A stretch of DNA of 9,383 bases from the NCBI GenBank assembly GCA_003343765.1, contig QAKO01000045.1:8939-18321 (forward strand), read 5' to 3'. Positions within the stretch are counted from its first letter, which is position 1. Every line of letters starts with the position of its first letter. Positions 1 through 5,932 of this stretch are shown here, in pieces. The notes below the pieces were generated by a model. That model was not told the DNA's origin and ran no database searches. It saw only the letters and a program-made list of their open reading frames with translations. The position numbers and the translations under genes are program-made. The DNA comes from Bacillota bacterium. GTDB taxonomy: Bacteria; Bacillota; Clostridia; Christensenellales; Borkfalkiaceae.

Positions 1-579
1 GTCATCTTCCTCGACGAACCGACCAGCGGACTTTCCCCCGATCTCGATCTGGAAATGATGGATCTTTTAAAAGATCTTTCGCGCAAAGGCCGCACGATCG
101 TCGTCATTACGCATGCCATGGAAAACCTCGACAAATGCGACCGCGTCGCATTCTTGGGCAGAGGCGGAAGACTGTGCTATTACGGGGAATCAGCAGGCGC
201 ATTCCGCTGGTTCAACCGACGCTCCTACTCCAAAATTTTTGCGGCATTGTCTGACGAGGAAATCAGCGAACAATTCGCTAAAAAATACCGTCGCAGCGAA
301 GATTACAAAAAATTATACGCCGACTTCTGCGAAGAGTACGGCGCCGGATGTATTCTTCCCCCCGAACAGGCCGAACCTGAAGTCGCCGCATGGGAAAAAC
401 CGCCGCGCGCACTTTCAAAACGGCCGCTCCGCTTACATTCTGTTCCGGTTCAAACAACGACTGACAGCCAACCTAAAGAAACTTTCCTCTCTGAACAGCC
501 TGACAAAGAAAATAAACCTGTAAGCCGCAAATCACGGCGCAACGCCGCAACGCCCGATCCAAAGGAGAAAACACAATGA
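1..579 (+). CDS. ABCG-like ABC transporter ATP-binding protein, 3' part (5' end outside window)
   Basis: This is the C-terminal 192 residues of an ABC ATPase that would power the adjacent permease; the substrate is unknown. The window opens inside the Walker B motif (VIFLDE, residues 1-6 of the fragment), followed by the D-loop (SGLSPD, 9-14) and the H-loop histidine (VVITH, His38). The GRLCYYGE stretch near residue 57 is typical of ABCG/White-type ATPases. The Walker A and signature motifs, and any FHA domain, would lie upstream and are not visible. After the ATPase core comes a hydrophilic tail of about 120 residues. Its first half (SDEEISEQFAKKYRRSEDY) resembles the linker that joins ATPase and membrane domains in fused ABCG proteins, and its last 60 residues are low-complexity and charged. 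The stop codon overlaps the permease start as ATGA. The family call is firm; the fused ancestry is inferred. Confidence 0.9.
   Translation, partial: VIFLDEPTSGLSPDLDLEMMDLLKDLSRKGRTIVVITHAMENLDKCDRVAFLGRGGRLCYYGESAGAFRWFNRRSYSKIFAALSDEEISEQFAKKYRRSEDYKKLYADFCEEYGAGCILPPEQAEPEVAAWEKPPRALSKRPLRLHSVPVQTTTDSQPKETFLSEQPDKENKPVSRKSRRNAATPDPKEKTQ
561..567 (+). promoter_or_regulatory. Ribosome binding site of the ABC-2 permease gene
   Basis: AAAGGAG lies 8 nt upstream of the ATG at 576, inside the last codons of the ATPase gene. It shows that the permease has its own translation start rather than being a frameshifted continuation of the ATPase. Confidence 0.75.
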
Positions 580-1391
580 AAAAATTCAGACGGCGTTCGG
601 CTCGCATGAACATGATGCACTTTCATGTTCTTTCCAAACGCTATTTCCGACAGATCTTTACCAATCCGGCAACTCTCCTGCCGCTGATCCTGGAAGCTCC
701 CGTCATGCTCATTATCCTGCTCATCACCTGTAAAGAAGATGCTTTCACTGTAAAAGATATTACCCAAGCCAATCTGGTTGCGTTCATGCTGATCGTCATG
801 GCGGCATTCATGGGACTTCTCAACAGCTACCGCGAAATCTGCAAAGAGCGCGAAATTTTATCGAGAGAAGTTTACGGCGGACTGGATATTCCAGCCTATG
901 TACTTTCCAAAATGCTCGTGTTGTCCGTGATCGGCATCGCACAATGCGTCATTCTGTTCGGCGGAAGTCTGGCTTTTATCGACTTTGCTTTTGCAAACCC
1001 TCTGCCCGATTTTCTGCTCTGCTTTGCCGCAATGGCCCTTACCAATATTTCCGTTACCGCACTCGGGCTTCTTATCTCCGCGCTTTTGAAAAAATCGGAA
1101 AGCGCCGTGCTGCCCGTACTTATGATCATCATCATGCAAGTCGTTTTCTGCGACTGTCTGATCGCGCTCGAAGGCGGTGCAAAAATTCTGCGCTATATCA
1201 CGCCTTCCGCCTGGGGCATTGCCGTATTCGGAAAAGTATGCGGTCTTAACGGCTGGTATCCCGGTATCATCAGCAAGGATCTGTATGATCTGAACGCATT
1301 CCTTTCTCTCGGAATTCTTGCCGCGTTTACTTTTCTGTTTATTACCCTCACGATCGTCATTCTTCGCCGCGCTTACCGCCAGAAAGACTAA
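576..1391 (+). CDS. ABC-2 type (ABCG-like) transporter permease
   Basis: A 271-residue membrane protein that should form the transmembrane half of the transporter with the preceding ATPase. About six hydrophobic segments are visible, near residues 32-51, 66-85, 107-133, 143-168, 174-195 and 245-265. Between the second and third lies NSYREICKEREILSRE (83-98), which matches the charged N-S-x-R-E-I-x-x-E-R-x-x-x-x-R-E motif of the ABCG/ABC2_membrane family. This supports an ABCG-type rather than a generic ABC-2 permease. The region between the fifth and sixth segments (about 196-244) would be the outer loop, with PSAWG and several aromatic residues. The start is set by AAAGGAG 8 nt upstream, and the gene overlaps the ATPase stop by 4 nt (ATGA), which implies coupled translation. 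Substrate and direction of transport cannot be read from the sequence. Confidence 0.9.
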   Translation: MKKFRRRSARMNMMHFHVLSKRYFRQIFTNPATLLPLILEAPVMLIILLITCKEDAFTVKDITQANLVAFMLIVMAAFMGLLNSYREICKEREILSREVYGGLDIPAYVLSKMLVLSVIGIAQCVILFGGSLAFIDFAFANPLPDFLLCFAAMALTNISVTALGLLISALLKKSESAVLPVLMIIIMQVVFCDCLIALEGGAKILRYITPSAWGIAVFGKVCGLNGWYPGIISKDLYDLNAFLSLGILAAFTFLFITLTIVILRRAYRQKD

Positions 1392-1433
1392 CTTTGTTCA
1401 AAATTAAAAAAACTTACCTTGTTCGGAATTTAT

Positions 1434-1450
1434 CGGCGTGTTGCACGCCG
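1434..1450 (+). promoter_or_regulatory. Stem-loop in the permease-DUF4250 gap
   Basis: CGGCGTG (1434-1440) and CACGCCG (1444-1450) form a perfect 7-bp GC-rich stem with a 3-nt loop. The ribosome binding site CGGAGA follows 4 nt later, then a run of seven T (1460-1466), then the DUF4250 ATG. It could be an attenuator or partial terminator, or it could shape translation of the small gene. The T-run begins 9 nt after the stem, so it is not a standard terminator. Confidence 0.45.
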
Positions 1451-1466
1451 TTACGGAGATTTTTTT

Positions 1467-1646
1467 ATGGAAAACATTCCAAACGATCCTTTTTTGTTGT
1501 TGAGTTTTCTGAATATGAAACTGCGCGATTTTTATCCGTCTCTTACCGATCTTTGCGAGGATCTATGCCTCAATGAACAGGAGCTTTCTCAAAAAATGCA
1601 GGAGATCGGTTACTCCTACGATAAAATGCGCAACCAATTTGTCTGA
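1467..1646 (+). CDS. DUF4250 domain-containing small protein
   Basis: A 59-residue protein of unknown function. I recognise the DUF4250 pattern, common in gut Clostridia and Bacteroidota: N-terminal DPFLLLSFLNMKLRDFYPSL (residues 7-26), then an LCEDL segment, a short helix EQELSQKM, and C-terminal GYSYDKMRNQFV. The whole chain is the domain. It has no signal peptide or membrane segment, so it is probably cytoplasmic. The ATG at 1467 is preferred because GGAG (1455-1458) precedes it by 8 nt and family members begin close to the DP motif. A longer reading from a TTG at 1419 would run through the stem-loop at 1434-1450. The gene lies 75 nt after the permease on the same strand and may be cotranscribed, though nothing shows a functional link. 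Confidence 0.85.
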   Translation: MENIPNDPFLLLSFLNMKLRDFYPSLTDLCEDLCLNEQELSQKMQEIGYSYDKMRNQFV

Positions 1647-1699
1647 AACGGCGTCTTTGACCTTATAGGTCTTTGCACACGTTTGAATAATCCGACACA

Positions 1700-1741
1700 A
1701 ACAAAACAAACCGCGATGGAATCGTCGCGGTTTGTTTTGTT
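1700..1741 (+). terminator. Intrinsic terminator after DUF4250, possibly bidirectional
   Basis: A perfect 17-bp inverted repeat: 1700-1716 (AACAAAACAAACCGCGA) pairs with 1725-1741 (TCGCGGTTTGTTTTGTT). It continues through a T-G and a G-C pair to a GAAT tetraloop. The GC-rich top and T-rich descending arm fit a Rho-independent terminator 53 nt after the DUF4250 stop. The mirror strand has the same shape, so it could also stop - strand transcripts that pass the CPBP terminator. Confidence 0.85.
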
Positions 1742-2014
1742 CAGGGAAGAACACCACTGCTTGCCTGAATTTTGCCGAAAAAATTGATCAGCTCATTGCG
1801 CTTTGTGCGTTTTTTTATATAATCTGTAAACGACAAAAGGAACTGCCACGCCTCTCCAAAATTCCTTTATTCAGATTTTATCAGAAATAACCGTCAAACG
1901 CAAACCGAAAAGAGAAACCAAACGCAGAATATATCTCTGTACAACTCGCCTTTCAGGCGAATCGCAAAATTTAAAACCATTTTACAAAATTCAGCAGCAT
2001 TGAGTTTTTTCCGC
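1742..2014. other. Non-coding stretch between convergent transcription units
   Basis: No gene is recognised here. The stretch is AT-rich and lies between the two facing terminators. It holds a perfect TATAAT on the + strand (1818-1823), with a poor -35 match TTGCGC (1796-1801) at 16-nt spacing. Downstream are AAAGGAA/TTCCTTT (1836-1842 with 1862-1868) and a small stem-loop TCGCC-TTTCA-GGCGA (1946-1960). A short non-coding RNA is conceivable, but the evidence is only a -10 match and weak folds. Confidence 0.3.
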
Positions 2015-2035
2015 AAAAAACTGCCGCGGCAGTTT
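2015..2035 (-). terminator. Intrinsic terminator of the CPBP gene
   Basis: The palindrome AAACTGCCGCGGCAGTTT (2018-2035) folds on the - strand into a 7-bp stem with a CGCG loop. A run of six T read from 2020 to 2015 overlaps the stem base. It lies 36 nt beyond the CPBP stop and fits a Rho-independent terminator for the - strand unit. Confidence 0.65.
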
Positions 2036-2070
2036 CTACGTTTCTATATTCGTTTTCTCTGTTCTGTTGG

Positions 2071-3075
2071 TTATTTTATCTGGTTCTGTTGTCCGTCATC
2101 GGCCCTTTCTATGTTGCTTTCTATTTTGCTCCCGTCGCTCTGCCCGTCCGAAGTTTTGCACACGTTTTCGGCAGACGTATCTGCATTATGATCCGGAACC
2201 GTGTCCGTCAAAGTACCGAAATTTTCGGGTTTCTCCTTTTTCGGCGGATAGACCGCAAACTTTTCCGCAACGTCAGGCTTGCTCGTGTAGAGCAACCACA
2301 CAAAATACACGATTGCGGCCACGCCTACGACAGCCGTCAGCAATATTTCCTGCCAGCACCAGACATCCGAAAAAGCACCGAACCCCAAACCGCGGACATT
2401 GGAAATAATATTTCCGCAAAAATTGAACGTTGCATGGATAAAAGCACAGGTTAAAACGCCCGCACCGCGGAACATACAGATAGCGAGCATACTGCCGATC
2501 AGAAAAGAATACCCGACCTGCAAAAATACGCCGCCCGAAAACCCGCCTAACAGGTTTACAAGATGCAGGCATCCGAACATCGCGTTCGATACGATGACGG
2601 CAATAAACCGCCCTTTTTTCCCCGTACCCGTTTTACCCAGCACAAACGGAAAAATTACGCCGCGGAATGCCGTTTCTTCAAACAGTCCGACACCGATACA
2701 TTCGATCGCAAACGCAAAAAAAGACAATCCGTTCCCCGTTAAAAACGCTGAACCGTTTGCAAGCGCTATAATGGGCAGATTGTTGACTGCAACGACAAGC
2801 GCAGGAATCGCAAACAGCAGAGCTTTCCATTCCCCTTTTTGTACGAAAAATACATGACGTATCCCCATTTCCAAAGCGAGCACGATCATCACAGCGGCAA
2901 AAAGAATGCGCACAAGCCCCAGTCCCAGCATCTGGGACAGCATATGATTTTTGGTAAAGAGTTCTCCCATCCACTGCGTGGGGAACAAAACAAACCCCGC
3001 CGTCAAAAGATACAGGATCGCGGCGCTCTCTCCGGGCGTTTTTCGCATGTACAGCATTTTCGCTTGCATTGGCAT
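2071..3075 (-). CDS. CPBP family intramembrane metalloprotease (CAAX protease / bacteriocin-processing type)
   Basis: A 334-residue polytopic membrane protein of the CPBP (Abi) family, whose members include CAAX-prenyl endopeptidase relatives and bacteriocin-immunity proteins. The three family motifs are present: EETAFRG (133-139, the EExxxR glutamates and arginine), FGCLH (167-171, FxxxH) and HATFN (214-218, HxxxN). They are spread over hydrophobic segments from about residue 19 to 262, so the active site is probably intact. The last 70 residues (about 265-334) are hydrophilic, rich in K, E, D, S and Q, and look disordered; many relatives lack such a tail. Two starts are possible: the ATG at 3075, or the ATG at 3069, which sits 6 nt after GGAAGG. 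The substrate is unknown. The gene is 72 nt downstream of degV, but a strong hairpin lies between them. Confidence 0.88.
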   Translation of the reverse strand: MPMQAKMLYMRKTPGESAAILYLLTAGFVLFPTQWMGELFTKNHMLSQMLGLGLVRILFAAVMIVLALEMGIRHVFFVQKGEWKALLFAIPALVVAVNNLPIIALANGSAFLTGNGLSFFAFAIECIGVGLFEETAFRGVIFPFVLGKTGTGKKGRFIAVIVSNAMFGCLHLVNLLGGFSGGVFLQVGYSFLIGSMLAICMFRGAGVLTCAFIHATFNFCGNIISNVRGLGFGAFSDVWCWQEILLTAVVGVAAIVYFVWLLYTSKPDVAEKFAVYPPKKEKPENFGTLTDTVPDHNADTSAENVCKTSDGQSDGSKIESNIERADDGQQNQIK

Positions 3076-3093
3076 CCTTCCTTTCCTGATTTT

Positions 3094-3122
3094 TAAAATG
3101 CCGCCGGCATTGCCGGCGGCAT
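3094..3122 (-). terminator. Stem-loop between degV and the CPBP gene, probable terminator or attenuator
   Basis: GCCGCCGGCA (3100-3109) and TGCCGGCGGC (3111-3120) are perfectly complementary around one T. Two more A-T pairs extend the stem to 3098-3122. A real fold would open the centre, leaving a very stable stem of about 8-10 bp. On the - strand only four T follow before an A run. It begins 25 nt after the degV stop and ends about 20 nt before the CPBP start, just ahead of its ribosome binding site. Confidence 0.65.
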
Positions 3123-3147
3123 ATGCTTTTACCGCAATAAAATCTCG

Positions 3148-3963
3148 TCAGTCTTTCAATATATATGCAGCACCGAACGCGCCTTCATCCACGTGAATGC
3201 TCAGGACTGGCCCTGCGACACGCTGATGAATATAGACGGAAGGCAAACGCTGTTTGAGCATCTGCGTAAATTCGGTTACGTCCGTATCTTCTCCGCAACG
3301 GCAGACGATCAGCCTGCGCGTATTCTCGGGAACCAATGACACCATTTCCTCCAGCCGCTCGCGCAAACCGCGCGCATTGCCTTTAAAGACGATCTTGCTT
3401 TTCAGTTCAAAAACAGGGCGCAGGTTCAGATTCGTTTTGGCTTTGGCGTTGTTCAGCCTGCCGCCGAACAAAAGTCTGTCCAGCGACTCCACCGTGAACA
3501 CCATTCCGATCTTCTTTTTCAGTCCTTCCAGATGCTGCGCGATCTCTTCAAAGGAAAGCCCGCACTTGACCATGTTGACCGCTTCGTCAACCAAAAGGTG
3601 CATGCCCGCTCCGATGGTCGCCGAGTCGATCACGCGGATACGGCCGCCGACCTGACCCGCCGCAAAACACGCCGATGAATAGGTACCCGAAAGCGCGCTC
3701 GAAAGCACGATGCAGATCACTTCGTACCCGCTCTCGACCAATGATGAAAATGTACGGATAAAATGATTCAACGTCGGCTGCGCCGTCTTGCAAGGGCTCA
3801 GCTGTTTCATCATCTGCATATAGCTCCCGTTGTGCCCGGCAGCATATTCTTCGTAAAAATTCGGCCCGAGCTGGTAATTGAGCGGCACAACACTCAGTAC
3901 GCCGCGGCTGGCTATCTCCTCCGCCGAATACCCTACGGACGAATCGGTTACGATGGCGATCAT
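3148..3963 (-). CDS. DegV family protein (probable FakB-like fatty-acid-binding protein)
   Basis: A 271-residue DegV-family protein. DegV/FakB proteins hold a fatty acid in an internal pocket; FakB presents it to the kinase FakA, giving acyl-phosphate for phospholipid synthesis. Family motifs in order: VTDSS (5-9), TAQPT (60-64, canonical TSQPS/T), LSSALSGTYSSA (88-99), VIDSATIGAG (111-120), LLFGGRL (164-170), and the C-terminal GPVLSIHVDEGAFG (251-264), which is more usually GPxxGxHxGPG. The end motif is therefore somewhat divergent, but its histidine is kept. The start at 3963 is preferred: GGAGGAG (3967-3973) is well placed and the protein opens with the usual IAIVTDSS. A longer reading from 4113 would overlap accA by 71 nt and add about 50 basic, non-family residues. 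Its place after accA suggests a role in lipid metabolism. No FakA gene is in the window. Confidence 0.92.
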   Translation of the reverse strand: MIAIVTDSSVGYSAEEIASRGVLSVVPLNYQLGPNFYEEYAAGHNGSYMQMMKQLSPCKTAQPTLNHFIRTFSSLVESGYEVICIVLSSALSGTYSSACFAAGQVGGRIRVIDSATIGAGMHLLVDEAVNMVKCGLSFEEIAQHLEGLKKKIGMVFTVESLDRLLFGGRLNNAKAKTNLNLRPVFELKSKIVFKGNARGLRERLEEMVSLVPENTRRLIVCRCGEDTDVTEFTQMLKQRLPSVYIHQRVAGPVLSIHVDEGAFGAAYILKD

Positions 3964-4043
3964 ATTCTCCTCCTTGTCTTTTCCGAATACGGTTTGCAGC
4001 CATGGGCTTGCGCCCGTTTCTTTATCTCTTTTGCTTTTTGCAT
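3960..4043 (-). CDS. Possible 27-residue ORF bridging accA and degV
   Basis: An ATG overlaps the accA stop (TAATG, 4045-4041), and an open frame of 27 codons ends in a TGA that overlaps the degV start (ATGA, 3963-3960). The peptide is very basic, with Lys and Arg making up roughly a third of it, and matches no family I know. No good ribosome binding site precedes it, so it would depend on ribosomes finishing accA. It may be a translational-coupling device or simply chance. Confidence 0.25.
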   Translation of the reverse strand: MQKAKEIKKRAQAHGCKPYSEKTRRRI

Positions 4044-4807
4044 TAAAACTTACGGAATCTTTCATAACGCGCTTCCACCAATTCTTCCGCGGATACTTTC
4101 GATTTTTCCGCAAAGAACTGCGCCACGTCCTTTTTCAACCCTTCAAAAAACTCATCGGAGAAACCTTTCTCTTCGATGACTCTCTCCACAGCCTGCAAAG
4201 AAAGCAGATCCTGCGCCGTCAGCTTCAGGCATTCGCTCGCCTGCGCCACTTTTGCGCTGTCCTTCCAAAGAATCGAAGCACAGCCTTCGGGCGAAATCAC
4301 CGAATATGTGGAAGTTTCCGTGATCCAGACTTCATCCGCCGCCGAAAGCCCGAGTGCGCCGCCGCTTCCGCCTTCCCCGATAATAATGGAAAGCGCAGGC
4401 GTCTTCAATCGGATCATATCCATTATGGATACGGCGATCGCTTCGCTCTGACCGCGCTCTTCCGCGCCGACCCCGCAATATGCGCCCGATGTATCTACCA
4501 GACACAATACGGGACGATGAAATTTCTCGGCTTCCTTCATCAGCCGCACGGCCTTGCGGTACCCTTCCGGATGCGCGCAACCGAAATTGTGTTCGATCTT
4601 GCTGTTCGTATCTTCGCCCTTTTCGATCCCGATCACCGTGACCGGCTTTCCGCAGATATATCCTACGCCTCCGATCACCGCAGCATCGTCCGAAAAACGA
4701 CGGTCACCGTGCAATTCAATGAACCCTTCCACCAGTTTGCTGATGTATTTCGCCGCCGTGGGTCTGCCCTTTTCGCGGCTCTTCAAAACAATATCATACG
4801 CATTCAT
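4043..4807 (-). CDS. accA: Acetyl-CoA carboxylase carboxyltransferase subunit alpha
   Basis: With AccD it forms the carboxyltransferase that moves CO2 from carboxybiotin on AccB to acetyl-CoA, giving malonyl-CoA, the first committed step of fatty-acid synthesis in the cytoplasm. At 254 residues it is the short Firmicutes form, lacking most of the N-terminal helical region of the 319-residue E. coli protein. Visible signature segments: HGDRRFSDD (33-41), FGCAHPEGYRKA (75-86), GVGAEERGQSEA (112-123), IGEGGSGGALGL (143-154, glycine-rich oxyanion region) and STYSVISPEGCASILW (166-181). The ATG at 4807 has GGAGG (4814-4818) 6 nt upstream, within the end of accD. The two genes overlap by 14 nt, which favours equal production of the two subunits. 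Confidence 0.97.
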   Translation of the reverse strand: MNAYDIVLKSREKGRPTAAKYISKLVEGFIELHGDRRFSDDAAVIGGVGYICGKPVTVIGIEKGEDTNSKIEHNFGCAHPEGYRKAVRLMKEAEKFHRPVLCLVDTSGAYCGVGAEERGQSEAIAVSIMDMIRLKTPALSIIIGEGGSGGALGLSAADEVWITETSTYSVISPEGCASILWKDSAKVAQASECLKLTAQDLLSLQAVERVIEEKGFSDEFFEGLKKDVAQFFAEKSKVSAEELVEARYERFRKF

Positions 4808-5684
4808 GAGAAGCCTCCGCGCAGTGCAGCTTTAACAGAGCCGCCAGCTTTTCTTTCATTTCCTTGCGTTCCACGATCAGATCGACAAAACCTTTCTTTT
4901 GCAAGAACTCCGAACGCTGGAAACCTTCGGGCAGTTTCTGACGCATGGTCTGCTCGATCACGCGCGGCCCCGCAAATCCGATCAGCGCACCCTTTTCAGC
5001 CATGATGATGTCCGATTCAAACGCAAACGATGCGGAAACACCGCCCGTCGTCGGATCGGTAAGCACCGAAATGTACAAAAGCCCCGCTTCACTGTGCTTG
5101 GCGACCGCCGCAGACGTCTTTGCCATCTGCATGAGCGAGATGATCCCTTCCTGCATCCGTGCGCCGCCGCTCAATACAAATCCCACTACGGGCAATTTCT
5201 TTTCCGTTGCATATTCGAACGTTTTTGTGATCTTTTCGCCGACCGTGTGTCCCATGCTGCCCATCATGAACCGATAATCCATCGAAAATACGGCGCATTT
5301 CACACCGCCGATCTCCGCTTCGCCGCACACCGCTCCGTCCTGTTCACCCGTCTTTTCCCGCAATGCTTCCAGCTTTTCCGTATACCCGGGGAAATCCAGT
5401 ATATTTCCGCCCGTCTCTTCGGTGAACAACTCGCAGAATGTATCCGTACACATCGCGATCCGATCGCGCGCGCTGAGCTTTTTATAATGTCCGCATTTCG
5501 GGCATACCCCGAAATTTTCACGCATTTCATCCGAAAGAATGATCTTTCCGCATTTCTCGCATTTTTCCGCCAGTTTGTCCGGTATCGCCGCTTCCGCAGG
5601 CTTCTGCGGCGCGGAATCTTCCGTCCCTTCCAACGCATTCTTCGGTTTTTTGAAGAAAAATTTCTTTAAATCCTCAAAATTCAC
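4794..5684 (-). CDS. accD: Acetyl-CoA carboxylase carboxyltransferase subunit beta (zinc-finger subunit)
   Basis: The zinc-containing partner of AccA in the carboxyltransferase. With a GTG start at 5684 the protein has 296 residues, close to the usual 280-300. The N-terminal zinc finger has Cys42, Cys45, Cys61 and Cys64 (CEKCG and CPKCG). The crotonase-like core shows RFMMGSMG (138-145), LSGGARMQEG (171-180), LTDPTTGGVSASFA (208-221) and IGFAGPRVIEQT (235-246), all standard for AccD. The GTG is chosen because AAGGAG (5692-5697) precedes it by 7 nt and the resulting start MNFEDLKKFF resembles the short N-termini of relatives. The upstream in-frame ATG at 5720 has no well-placed ribosome binding site and would add 12 basic residues. 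It overlaps accA by 14 nt downstream and is separated from accC by an unusually long gap. Confidence 0.97.
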   Translation of the reverse strand: MNFEDLKKFFFKKPKNALEGTEDSAPQKPAEAAIPDKLAEKCEKCGKIILSDEMRENFGVCPKCGHYKKLSARDRIAMCTDTFCELFTEETGGNILDFPGYTEKLEALREKTGEQDGAVCGEAEIGGVKCAVFSMDYRFMMGSMGHTVGEKITKTFEYATEKKLPVVGFVLSGGARMQEGIISLMQMAKTSAAVAKHSEAGLLYISVLTDPTTGGVSASFAFESDIIMAEKGALIGFAGPRVIEQTMRQKLPEGFQRSEFLQKKGFVDLIVERKEMKEKLAALLKLHCAEASHECV

Positions 5685-5932
5685 TTTTTCTCTCCTTCCG
5701 ACGCCGTGCCTTACGGACATCCGCCCGCACCGACCGCGCCCGTTCCGCCGCCCTGCCTTCAGTTCAAAATCGGATCGCTCTCTCCTCTATGTAAAGAACG
5801 GCGGCAATATCTTTTCTGCAAAATATCATTTTGCAGGCTATCGGCAATCTGTAACTTAAAAACGCAGTTACCCTGTAATTTTATCACCTGTTGCAACGTA
5901 TCTGCGAACCTTTTAACTTATTGGCGATTGCT
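5685..5932 (-). promoter_or_regulatory. accC-accD intergenic region with candidate promoter and inverted repeats
   Basis: No gene is recognised in this 248-nt gap, although the flanking genes are normally close together. On the - strand it contains TGATAAAAT (5886-5878), an extended -10 element (TGnTAxAAT type) without a clear -35. Downstream are two inverted repeats. The first is GTAACT/AGTTAC (5851-5856 with 5866-5871, 9-nt loop). The second is CTGCAAAAT-ATC-ATTTTGCAG (5816-5836, 9-bp arms). Neither is followed by a T-run on the - strand, so they look more like operator sites or leader RNA folds than terminators. The last 100 nt before accD are GC-rich. Confidence 0.4.
5816..5836. repeat. 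Perfect 21-bp inverted repeat upstream of accD
   Basis: CTGCAAAAT and ATTTTGCAG (9 nt each) flank ATC. It resembles a dimeric regulator's operator in size and symmetry, but does not match the FapR or FabT consensus as I remember them. If read as RNA it forms a 9-bp stem with a 3-nt loop and no terminator tail. Confidence 0.6.

Noticed and set aside
1419..1466. DUF4250 start at a TTG at 1419
   Set aside because: The extension translates through the GC stem-loop, lacks a ribosome binding site, and is absent from the family pattern; the ATG at 1467 fits.
1946..1960. TCGCC-TTTCA-GGCGA stem-loop as a terminator
   Set aside because: Only 5 bp and no T-run on either strand; likely chance.
3964..4113. 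N-terminal extension of degV to an ATG at 4113
   Set aside because: It would overlap accA by 71 nt, adds about 50 basic residues unlike the family, and the ATG at 3963 has a strong GGAGGAG ribosome binding site and the canonical IAIVTDSS start.
3878..5005. + strand open frame (375 codons) opposite degV, accA and accD
   Set aside because: Overlaps conserved genes on the other strand and has no recognisable domain or ribosome binding site.
5685..5720. accD start at the ATG at 5720
   Set aside because: No properly placed ribosome binding site; the GTG at 5684 has AAGGAG at 7 nt and a family-like N-terminus.
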